DNA of 62,947 bases from Ruminococcus sp. (lineage in GTDB: Bacteria > Bacillota > Clostridia > Oscillospirales > Ruminococcaceae), in NCBI GenBank assembly GCA_017543595.1, contig JAFYFU010000055.1, positions 1 through 62,947 on the forward strand, given 5' to 3'. How positions within the stretch are numbered: the first letter of the stretch is position 1; each line of letters opens with the position of its first letter. This document shows positions 51,212 to 58,763 of the stretch, in pieces. Both the position numbers and the translations under genes were made by a program. The notes under the pieces are model-generated. The model saw only the letters and a program-made list of their open reading frames with translations. It had not been told where the DNA came from and did no database searches.

Positions 51212-52090
51212 TCACTCCTTTTTGGATTCGGGAAGTGAAGTTATGACACCTGCATCAAATCTCTGGATAGACGAGGCATCATTTGCTGTCACGCCGTCAC
51301 CCGTGTTGTATACATCTGCATTAACCGCAGCCTGTCCGTCAAGGGGATATTTTTCGGAATTTGCAAAGTGCTGCAATATATAAACTGCATCGGAAACTGT
51401 AACATTTCCGTCAAGGTTTGCATCGCCGTAATTTATTTCCTGCTCCCCTGTTATTTTTATACAGCCGTTTTTAATGCCGTTTGCAAAAAGCCATTCCCCC
51501 ATTAATTTTCCTGCTTTATCATCATCAATATTTGTAAAGATACTGTTTACAAAGTCATTGTTGGAATTTTCCCTTGTCATGCGGACGGTTTTGAGTTCAA
51601 ATATATCGCCCTCCTGAACATTGTCAGGCAAAATCAGCGTTGTTGTGAATAAAACTCCGTCAAGACCGTCATTTCCTCCGCCTGCGGCAATTATTCTTAT
51701 TCCGTTGAGGTCAACTATACTGCCCTTTGCCATATCGTAATAAGAAGAATAACTGCTGTGAATATTTAAATTTTTCAATGCATTTCCCAATTTGAAATAA
51801 TTATCTTCACTGTCAGTTTTTATTGAGAGCCTGCTGTCAAAAGATGTCCATATTTCTGCGGTTGAATATTTTTCGTTTGCTCCGCTGATTGTAAGCGATA
51901 CGGTAACTTCGGGATTTTCTTTTGCCTTGTCTATCGGAATATTTATCTGCGGAAAAGAAAGTGTTGGCTTTGTTTCGGAATTTTCTATTTCCGCCTGCGT
52001 GAATGAATATGCATATAAATTTACATTGGTTAATTTCATGGGACAAAGGCATAACAATGCCGATAATACTCCTATTATTTTTTTATTCAT
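51212..52090 (-). CDS. Single cohesin-dockerin protein (cellulosome adaptor-like)
   Basis: A 292-residue secreted protein. After a signal peptide, residues about 40-210 have the cohesin pattern: VTVSLTISGANEKYSTAEIW, then FDSRLSI, and late DGVLFTTTLILPDNVQEGD. The C-terminus is a dockerin (DANLDGNVTVSDAVYILQ, second loop DVYNTGDGVTAND). One cohesin plus one dockerin is the plan of adaptor scaffoldins such as ScaC of R. flavefaciens. ATG 52090 has CAGGAGGA upstream and overlaps the uvrC stop (TAATG). The cohesin call is by pattern, not alignment. Confidence 0.78.
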   Translation of the reverse strand: MNKKIIGVLSALLCLCPMKLTNVNLYAYSFTQAEIENSETKPTLSFPQINIPIDKAKENPEVTVSLTISGANEKYSTAEIWTSFDSRLSIKTDSEDNYFKLGNALKNLNIHSSYSSYYDMAKGSIVDLNGIRIIAAGGGNDGLDGVLFTTTLILPDNVQEGDIFELKTVRMTRENSNNDFVNSIFTNIDDDKAGKLMGEWLFANGIKNGCIKITGEQEINYGDANLDGNVTVSDAVYILQHFANSEKYPLDGQAAVNADVYNTGDGVTANDASSIQRFDAGVITSLPESKKE

Positions 52091-53916
52091 TAAAATTCCT
52101 CCTGTATGAACTTCCATAATTCAAGGGCTGTCTCCTTATTCACTCCCGCTGATGAGGCAAGTCCTTCGGGAGATGCCTGTTTTAAATTTTCTTTTGTCTT
52201 GTAAGCAAGCATGAGTTTAGCGGCTTTTTTCTCGCCTATGCCCCTGACTTTCCGTAATTCGGAAGTATAAGTTTTTTTATTGTGTTTTGTGTGCATATAA
52301 TTTACAGAATAGCGGTGTACTTCGTCCTGTATGCGTGTGAAAAGATTAAAGACGGATTTAAGTTCATTTATCTGAATTTCTTTTCCGCCTGCGGCAATTG
52401 CCCTTGTGCGGTGCTTGTTGTCTTTTACCATTCCGAAAACGGGGATATTTAATCCAAGTTCTTTAACTATCGGGACAATGGTATTTACATGACCTTTTCC
52501 ACCGTCAAGAAGTATCAAATCGGGTGTGCGCCTGAAATATTCGTCACCCTCCTGATTTACAATATGCATCAACCGCCTTTTCAAAACTTCATACATACTG
52601 CCGTAATCGTTCTGATATGCCTGATTTTTTACGGTAAAACGCTTGTAAGCCTTTTTCAGCGGTCTGCCGTTTTCAAAGACTATCATTCCCGCAACCATTG
52701 ATTCCGATGAAAGATTTGATATAACATAGGCTTCAATGTATTTCGGGGGCTTTTCAAGTCCGAGACTTTTTGCAAGCTGTTCAAGGGCGATAATTTCTTT
52801 GCCCGTCCTGTTGTTTTTAAGGGCTGCATATTCCGCACTGTTATTTTTGGCAAGCCTTAAAAGTTCAAAAAGTTTACCTTTTTGGGGCTGATTTATTTTG
52901 ATTTTATGCCCTGAATTTTTTTCAAGCATTTTTTCTATGAGTTCATTATCTTCGGGGATATGGTCGGTGATTATCATTTTCGGGATATCAGATTTGCCGT
53001 TGTAATATCCAATCATAAAAGTATTTAATATATCTTCGTCTTTGTCGGTTCTTTCAAGTTCAAAGACTGCCTTGTCATAAAGCCTGTTTTCACGGTATAT
53101 CAGCACAGATACATATATTCCGTCATAAAATTCCGCAATTCCTATAATATCTGCGGAATCCGCACCGCTGTTTATTATTTTCTGCTTTTCGGAAATTTTT
53201 TTAACTGCAATTATTCTGTCACGGAGAACGGCTGCCCTTTCAAAATCAAGATTTTCTGCGGCGGTATTCATTTCCTGTTCCATTTTTTCAACAGTCTGCG
53301 GACTGCCTGTTTTTATGAAATCAACCGCCTGATTTACGGCATTGAGATATGTTTCATGGCTTATTTTCCCCGTACATACTCCCATGCAGGTTTTTATGTG
53401 GTAATTCAGACACGGACGGCTTTTCCGCATATTTTCGGTGAATTTCTTGTTGCAGGTCGGGAGCATGAAAATTTTATTTGCCTCGTTTACGGTTTCCCTA
53501 ACTATGAATCCGCTTGTATAAGGTCCTAAATATCTGCCTTTCTGCAAAGTATTTTTTTCAGCGGTTATTTTGGGGTATTCGTCATCTGATATTCTTATAT
53601 AATGATATCCCTTGTCATCTTTGAGGAGTATATTATATTTCGGCTTATGCTGTTTTATAAGACTACATTCAAGGAGTAATGCTTCATATTCGCTGTCCGT
53701 GACTATGAAATCATAGTCATAAACATTTGACACCATAGCCGAAACTTTCGGGGTGTGGTCGGGGTGTTCACGGAAATAGCTTGTCACACGGTTCTTTAAA
53801 TTTTTTGCCTTGCCGATGTATATTATTTCGCTGTCTTTGTTTTTCATTATATACACACCTGCGGAAGATGTGAGTTTCCCTGTTTTTTCACGGAGGTATT
53901 CAAGTCTCGGATTCAT
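52090..53916 (-). CDS. uvrC: Excinuclease ABC subunit C
   Basis: A 608-residue nucleotide-excision repair nuclease. The GIY-YIG domain is at the start (SAGVYIMKN, IIYIGKAKNLKNRV), a UVR helix pair lies at EKMEQEMNTAAENLDFERAA, the RNase H-like 5'-nuclease domain has LILLDGGKGHVN, and helix-hairpin-helix motifs end the protein (VRGIGEKKAAKLM). GTG 53925 is in frame but ATG 53916 matches the family start MNPRLEYLREK. It overlaps the downstream cohesin gene by one base, linking DNA repair and cellulosome genes in one transcript. Confidence 0.96.
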   Translation of the reverse strand: MNPRLEYLREKTGKLTSSAGVYIMKNKDSEIIYIGKAKNLKNRVTSYFREHPDHTPKVSAMVSNVYDYDFIVTDSEYEALLLECSLIKQHKPKYNILLKDDKGYHYIRISDDEYPKITAEKNTLQKGRYLGPYTSGFIVRETVNEANKIFMLPTCNKKFTENMRKSRPCLNYHIKTCMGVCTGKISHETYLNAVNQAVDFIKTGSPQTVEKMEQEMNTAAENLDFERAAVLRDRIIAVKKISEKQKIINSGADSADIIGIAEFYDGIYVSVLIYRENRLYDKAVFELERTDKDEDILNTFMIGYYNGKSDIPKMIITDHIPEDNELIEKMLEKNSGHKIKINQPQKGKLFELLRLAKNNSAEYAALKNNRTGKEIIALEQLAKSLGLEKPPKYIEAYVISNLSSESMVAGMIVFENGRPLKKAYKRFTVKNQAYQNDYGSMYEVLKRRLMHIVNQEGDEYFRRTPDLILLDGGKGHVNTIVPIVKELGLNIPVFGMVKDNKHRTRAIAAGGKEIQINELKSVFNLFTRIQDEVHRYSVNYMHTKHNKKTYTSELRKVRGIGEKKAAKLMLAYKTKENLKQASPEGLASSAGVNKETALELWKFIQEEF

Positions 53917-53921
53917 TTTTA

Positions 53922-54494
53922 TCACTGCCTGTTAAAATAATCTATTCCCTTGTCGGGTCTGAAATATGTTCTTATATATCCGTCCGTTGAGAGTACAACA
54001 AATTCATTTGTGCTTTCGATATAATAAATTCCGTCACCGTCCTCTGCCTCTGTTTTGTAAAGCGACACGGGATTATTTATGACATCGCTTGCGCCTTTTT
54101 CGTATTCTTCCGCTGACTGATAGCCGAAATCATATGCAAATTCTCCGCCGTGCTTCTGGAAATGCTGGTTTAATAATTTTTTATTTCTGAAATGATATTC
54201 AACATAATTTTCATTATCATAATCCGCAAAAGTTTCCTCGATTATTTCGGGGATTTCTTCCGTTATTGTTTCGGTGATTTCTTCTGTTGCTGTTTCGGTG
54301 ATTTCTTCTGTTTCTGTGATTTCCTCGGTGACAACTTCTGTTTCCGTTATTAATTCAGGTTCGGTTAAAATTTCTTCGGGGGCTTTTGTATACACAACAA
54401 GTCCTGAGTTTTGAGATTCTTCGGGGATAGTTCCGCACCCTGCCAAAACCGAAATTATAAACAAAGATGTAAAAATCAAAGCTATATGTTTCAT
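53922..54494 (-). CDS. Lipoprotein with TEE-rich linker and toxin-like C-terminal domain
   Basis: A 190-residue lipoprotein (lipobox LAGC). Residues 40-92 are Thr/Glu/Ile repeats, an extended linker. The last 90 residues form a compact domain: LLNQHFQKHGGEFAYDFGYQ, SAEEYEKGA, IESTNEFVVLSTDGYIRTYF, ending RPDKGIDYF. This pattern (His-x-Lys-His-Gly, Tyr-Glu-x-Gly-Ala, Thr-Asn-Glu-Phe, Arg-Thr-Tyr-Phe) resembles BECR/Barnase-like nuclease tips of polymorphic toxins. Here it is tethered by a lipid, which is odd for a toxin. GGAGGA precedes the ATG; a terminator separates it from the SGNH gene upstream. Confidence 0.65.
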   Translation of the reverse strand: MKHIALIFTSLFIISVLAGCGTIPEESQNSGLVVYTKAPEEILTEPELITETEVVTEEITETEEITETATEEITETITEEIPEIIEETFADYDNENYVEYHFRNKKLLNQHFQKHGGEFAYDFGYQSAEEYEKGASDVINNPVSLYKTEAEDGDGIYYIESTNEFVVLSTDGYIRTYFRPDKGIDYFNRQ

Positions 54495-54509
54495 ACTTCC
54501 TCCTTGTCA

Positions 54510-54540
54510 AAAAGCTTCGGGGATTCCGAAGCTTTTATGA
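54510..54540 (-). terminator. Terminator of the SGNH hydrolase gene
   Basis: Stem AAAAGCTTCGG/CCGAAGCTTTT (54510-54520, 54526-54536) with T-run on the minus strand. The next gene starts 16 bp further, so its expression needs read-through or a promoter inside this segment. Confidence 0.85.
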
Positions 54541-55617
54541 TTATTTTCTGAGAATTGCCGTCCTCATGGCGATAACATCAAACACATCAAGGCGTTTGTC
54601 TTCTACGAGGTCATAAGTCTGAGATTCTCTTTCCGTGAGGCTGTTTTCCTCATTGAGAACATATTTTGTAAGCTTGACAATATCGCTTACTGTATAATAA
54701 TATCTTTCATAGACATATTCCGTAGTAGTTTCATTCGGAATATCTGTTGTTGTTTCTGTCAGTGGCTGTTCTTCGGGGGTTTTTCCGTTCAAATAACTGT
54801 CAATAACTTCCGTCCAGTATTCTCCCATAGCCTTATAGCCGATATTATTCGGGTGAACGCCGTCGGCAAGCTGTGTTTTAACGTCTGTAATTGCGCTGTT
54901 CACGTTTGCGGGTCTTACATTAAGACCTTCTGAAAATTTCTTTTCCGCAAAAGATTTTACTTTTTCATTGTAAAGATTTACATTGTTTTTAATGTTAAGT
55001 TCTGCGGTTTCATCATCATACTGTGTCTGCCAGTCTGCGGAATGTCTGTAATTTCCGAACCAGTCATATACATCACTTCTGTTTGGGTCAAGATTCGGGA
55101 TTGACGTAATGAAAAGCGTTGAGCTTTCGGGGATATTTGCCAGTATATAGCTTACAAGCGTTTCTAAATCGTTTAAATTTTCGTCCATGTCGTGATTGTC
55201 TATAATATTATTTGTGCCTATTTGAAGTATAACTATATCGGGATTCTGTGAAAGACAGTTCGTTTCAACAAGTGTTTCATAGATTCCGTTTCTGCCGTTG
55301 TAGGATTTTATCGAATATCCGCTGTAACCCGTGTTGTCATCGTCATATTCAAAGCTTTCGCCTGTTTCTTCATCTGTATAAGTCGTACTCCAACCTGTTT
55401 TTGAGCCGACCATATCTATATTATATCCCTTTTCCGTCAGATTGTGGTACAGAAACTTTCTGTATGAACCTGCTATGCCGTAGCCGTCTGTTATTGAATC
55501 GCCTATGCACATTATTTTTATTTTGTTGTCCTCAGCCTTTGCAGGTTTATCCGCAAATACGGCTGTTCCCGTCAGGGCAAGCACCGATGCGGAAACCGCT
55601 GAAATAATTTTCTTCAT
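54541..55617 (-). CDS. Secreted SGNH/GDSL esterase with dockerin-like C-terminus
   Basis: A 358-residue secreted hydrolase. Signal peptide, then an SGNH domain: block I MCIGDSITDGYG, block III LQIGTNNI and block V DGVHPNNIGYKAMGEYW with the Asp-His pair. Likely a carbohydrate esterase (acetyl-xylan type) by context. After a Thr-rich linker (about 280-300) the last 60 residues (TVSDIVKLTKYVLNEEN, then DKRLDVFDVIAMRTAIL) look like a dockerin that lacks a good first calcium loop. AAAGGAG precedes the ATG. Confidence 0.83.
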   Translation of the reverse strand: MKKIISAVSASVLALTGTAVFADKPAKAEDNKIKIMCIGDSITDGYGIAGSYRKFLYHNLTEKGYNIDMVGSKTGWSTTYTDEETGESFEYDDDNTGYSGYSIKSYNGRNGIYETLVETNCLSQNPDIVILQIGTNNIIDNHDMDENLNDLETLVSYILANIPESSTLFITSIPNLDPNRSDVYDWFGNYRHSADWQTQYDDETAELNIKNNVNLYNEKVKSFAEKKFSEGLNVRPANVNSAITDVKTQLADGVHPNNIGYKAMGEYWTEVIDSYLNGKTPEEQPLTETTTDIPNETTTEYVYERYYYTVSDIVKLTKYVLNEENSLTERESQTYDLVEDKRLDVFDVIAMRTAILRK

Positions 55618-55632
55618 AATTTAAACTCCTTT

Positions 55633-56226
55633 TTATTCCGCTGTGACCTCCTGTAAAGCCTGTGTATTTGCAGTCTGAGAGTTTTCAGTCACAGACGGAA
55701 CAGTTATTGTTTTAACGTCCGTAAATACCATTTTAAGCTTATTGTTCGGCATTTCAAATTCGGATATATAACCTTCGCCGTCAACACGCAGAACATAATC
55801 TCCGCCTTCGAGAGTTCCCGTTATTTCGAGCATACCCTGATTTTCGCTGCCGTTAAGTTTGTCAAGCCTTGCATTTGAATCGACTGCCTCTATCAGATTC
55901 AGAATCATAGCCTTGACGGGAAGTGCAGATTTCGGGACGGAAAAATTAAGTCCCTTGTAATTTGCCGTTACATTTCCCTCGCTGAAAGAAAGTTCAACTC
56001 CGCTGAGAGTATTCGGAGAAGAAAATTCAACTACCCATTCGCCGTCCCCCATTCTTCTGATTTCGCCCTCTGCATTCATATCATCGAGAGTGAGTTCCAC
56101 GGGCGAACCGAATGAACAGCTTAAACCGTTTTCTCTTGCCGAATTTCCGCCCGTTGCAGGCATACTGCACGAAACCGAGCAGACAGCAAGCGTTAAAGAT
56201 GTCATAAATGTAATAAGTCTTTTCAT
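55633..56226 (-). CDS. Lipoprotein of unknown function
   Basis: A 197-residue lipoprotein (lipobox VSC, Cys20). The mature part is beta-rich (EWVVEFSSPNTLSGVELSF, LEITGTLEGGDYVLRVDGEG), compact, with a Thr/Gln-rich tail. No catalytic motif seen. It lies 15 bp upstream of the SGNH gene, so the two are co-transcribed. Family not recognised. Confidence 0.7.
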   Translation of the reverse strand: MKRLITFMTSLTLAVCSVSCSMPATGGNSARENGLSCSFGSPVELTLDDMNAEGEIRRMGDGEWVVEFSSPNTLSGVELSFSEGNVTANYKGLNFSVPKSALPVKAMILNLIEAVDSNARLDKLNGSENQGMLEITGTLEGGDYVLRVDGEGYISEFEMPNNKLKMVFTDVKTITVPSVTENSQTANTQALQEVTAE

Positions 56227-56295
56227 AATATCAGCTCCATATTAAAATATAAGACTTTTTTACATCATTTATTTTTGACATCTGTCATAAATTAA

Positions 56296-57996
56296 TTATG
56301 ATTCTTTATGTTTATCCTTTAATATTTTAAATGCGTCCGAAAGATTATTTATAATATCCCTTGGGAGCATTGCTTCCTGACCGAGTTTCTTTTCAGCCTC
56401 ATCACCTGCAAGACCGTGAATATAAACACCTGCACAGCTTGCGTCAAAGCAACTGTAACCCTGAGCCGCAATTGCGCCTATGATTCCAGCGAGAACATCA
56501 CCGCTTCCGCCTCTGCTCATGCCTGCATTGCCCGTATGGTTTGCGGCAGTTTCCCTGCTGTTTGCAACAAGAGTTCCCGCACCTTTGAGTACAACGGTTA
56601 TATTGAATTTTTCCGCATATTTTTCGGCAACGGTTATGCGGTTTTCATTTATCATAGATGCATCGCATTTCAAAAGCCTTGCCATTTCTCCCGGGTGCGG
56701 AGTTATTATAACTTCCGTATTTTTGTTCACTAATATATCTATGTCGTCAGCAATACAATTTATTCCGTCAGCGTCAACAATTACGGGAACTCTTGCGTTC
56801 TGCACAACATATTTTGTAATTTCGGAGGTATCATTTGTAACGCCCATTCCGCAGCCTATGACAACTGCATCTGCGCTTGCAACCATTTCGGCAAGGCGTT
56901 TTTTATTGTCGTCAAAGAGCATATATCCGTAGTCATCACATTCCATTTCGGTATATATTGCTTCGGGAGCGATTACTGCGACCGTATCAATACATCTCTC
57001 AACAGATGCGACCTGAACAATTCCCGCACCGCTCCTCAGTGCGCCCATAGCCGCAAGAGCCGCAGCTCCTCTCATTGAAGAACTTCCTGCTATAATAAGA
57101 ACCCTGCCGAATTTTCCCTTGTGGGAATCTCTCTGTCGTTCGGGTGGGAATCCTTTGAGATGATGTCTTTCTATTCGGAAATATTTTCTGTCGTTTTCGG
57201 TAATTTCAATTGCAGATGCAGGTATTCCTATATCCGCAAGAGTTATTTTTCCGCAGTATTTTTTAAGGGGGTACTGTGACATTCCTGTTTTTATGTAACC
57301 GAAAGTTATTGTTTCGTCAGCCTCAAACACTCCCGGAGATACAGTTCCCTGAGAGCAGTTTCCGCCGCTGGGAACGTCAACGGCAATTTTATAAGCATTT
57401 GTTTTTATCCCGAAAATTGCCATCATATCCTTGTCAAGCTGTCCACGGAAACCTGTTCCGAAAACTCCGTCAACAAGAATATCCGCACTTGTGACAGCCT
57501 CACGGATAGAATACATTCTCTGTCTTTCCCTGAGAATTATTTTATCAACCGCATTTAGTTCGCCCTTGTTTATTATTTCAGATGCCTGAACGGGTGAAAC
57601 ACTCATATAGTCAAGTTCTGCGACTTCTATGGCGGCTTCGATGTTTTCGCCCTTGTAACCGTTAATGACACTTATCATATCTTTCGGCATAAGTTCAAAC
57701 ATTTCTGTTGAAAGAGGTGTTGAAGGTTTTCCGCCGAGTATGATTACTGTAACTTTATAGCCCATATATGAAAGTACGCTTGCGGCGGCATAGCAGTCAC
57801 CGCCGTTATTTCCCGCACCTGCAAGGAATACTACATGGGTATCATTTGGTTTTTTACCTTTTTTTTCCTGTGCGCTTGTATCGACAAGCCTTGCAAGCTG
57901 TCTGCCCGCATTGAGCATAAGTTCTTTTTTGCTTACTCCGAGCTGTTCCGAACGTTCTTCAATTTTAATCATTTGTTTTGGTGTAACTATCTGCAT
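56296..57996 (-). CDS. nnr: Bifunctional NAD(P)H-hydrate epimerase/dehydratase
   Basis: A 566-residue metabolite-repair enzyme that restores hydrated NADH and NADPH. The N-terminal YjeF_N epimerase domain (1-230) has FLAGAGNNGGDCYAAA and VDVPSGGNCSQG. The C-terminal YjeF_C dehydratase domain (about 270-560) has GRVLIIAGSSSMRGAA, VIVDADGINC, VIITPHPGEMARLL and the phosphate loop MSRGGSGDVLAG. AGGGAGG precedes the ATG. Confidence 0.95.
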   Translation of the reverse strand: MQIVTPKQMIKIEERSEQLGVSKKELMLNAGRQLARLVDTSAQEKKGKKPNDTHVVFLAGAGNNGGDCYAAASVLSYMGYKVTVIILGGKPSTPLSTEMFELMPKDMISVINGYKGENIEAAIEVAELDYMSVSPVQASEIINKGELNAVDKIILRERQRMYSIREAVTSADILVDGVFGTGFRGQLDKDMMAIFGIKTNAYKIAVDVPSGGNCSQGTVSPGVFEADETITFGYIKTGMSQYPLKKYCGKITLADIGIPASAIEITENDRKYFRIERHHLKGFPPERQRDSHKGKFGRVLIIAGSSSMRGAAALAAMGALRSGAGIVQVASVERCIDTVAVIAPEAIYTEMECDDYGYMLFDDNKKRLAEMVASADAVVIGCGMGVTNDTSEITKYVVQNARVPVIVDADGINCIADDIDILVNKNTEVIITPHPGEMARLLKCDASMINENRITVAEKYAEKFNITVVLKGAGTLVANSRETAANHTGNAGMSRGGSGDVLAGIIGAIAAQGYSCFDASCAGVYIHGLAGDEAEKKLGQEAMLPRDIINNLSDAFKILKDKHKES

Positions 57997-58039
57997 TATA
58001 AAACCTCCCTATTTAAAATCGTCAAATTTGCGCTTTTGT

Positions 58040-58088
58040 GGCTTGCGCTTTCATTCACTGCGCTAACGCTGCGTTCATTCTCAGCGCT
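58040..58088 (-). repeat. GC-rich interspersed repeat (inverted copy of 32752-32800)
   Basis: Read on the minus strand it shares TGAACGCAGCG, AGTGAA and GCGCAA in the same order and spacing as the core at 32752-32800 on the plus strand, roughly three of four bases identical over 48 nt. Lies in the nnr leader between nnr and the two-TM protein gene. No ORF. Confidence 0.7.
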
Positions 58089-58125
58089 AGACGAAAATTT
58101 TCCTCTTGTTTAAATTATATAAAAA

Positions 58126-58644
58126 TTATCTTGACCTTAATGTCCTCGGCAAAAATTTATTTATATTTTCTACCATTCTCTCATCGGGGCAGAAAATAAG
58201 CCTTGTACTGCCGTATTCCTCATGCGGGAAATCCGCAAAATATTCCTGATTTGCTATATTGTTTGATGCTATCACGACTGTCATATCATCTGTTTCTTCG
58301 GAGCTGTCCTCATATTTTCCGAAATCCGCAAACTTGCTTATATCAACGCTCACAAGGGATTTACGGCGTTTTTTTGCGATTATCTTATCTATATCAAGTT
58401 CTCCGTTAGTAAAAGTATATTCATATTCAACATCTGTATTCTGAACATAGAAATACGTGCCGTAGCCTGCTCCTGCTGCGAACAAAAGCCCTGCAAAAGC
58501 TATAATCGGTGCAGCAAGCATAAGCATAGCCCCGACAGTCAATAAAATCGTTATCATTACACCGCCGACAAGCATTACAGACCTTTTTGTTTTCTCTGAT
58601 TTTGTCATATTTCTTTTAACAAGCTGTTCCGCAAAATTATCCAT
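58126..58644 (-). CDS. Two-helix membrane protein (DUF6106-like)
   Basis: A 172-residue protein with a short basic N-terminus, two adjacent helices (residues 22-66, VMLVGGVMITILLTVGAM and APIIAFAGLLFAAGAGYG) and a cytosolic beta-rich domain with YEYTFTNGELDIDKIIAKKR and LIFCPDERMVENINKFLP. I believe it matches a clostridial DUF6106-type family. Function unknown; resembles PH-domain-like membrane proteins in plan. Has a perfect own promoter. Confidence 0.75.
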   Translation of the reverse strand: MDNFAEQLVKRNMTKSEKTKRSVMLVGGVMITILLTVGAMLMLAAPIIAFAGLLFAAGAGYGTYFYVQNTDVEYEYTFTNGELDIDKIIAKKRRKSLVSVDISKFADFGKYEDSSEETDDMTVVIASNNIANQEYFADFPHEEYGSTRLIFCPDERMVENINKFLPRTLRSR

Positions 58645-58674
58645 TGTATTTTCCCCTTTTGTTTTTATAATATT

Positions 58675-58703
58675 ATTATATCACGGGTTTAAATATATGT
58701 CAA
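58675..58703 (-). promoter_or_regulatory. Promoter of the two-helix protein gene
   Basis: Minus strand: TTGACA (58698-58703), 17 bp, TATAAT (58675-58680) with extended TGA. Confidence 0.9.
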
Positions 58704-58763
58704 TAATACTGTATGCATATTTCAGCAAAAAGCAAAACGGACAGCACACGGACTGTCCGTTAA

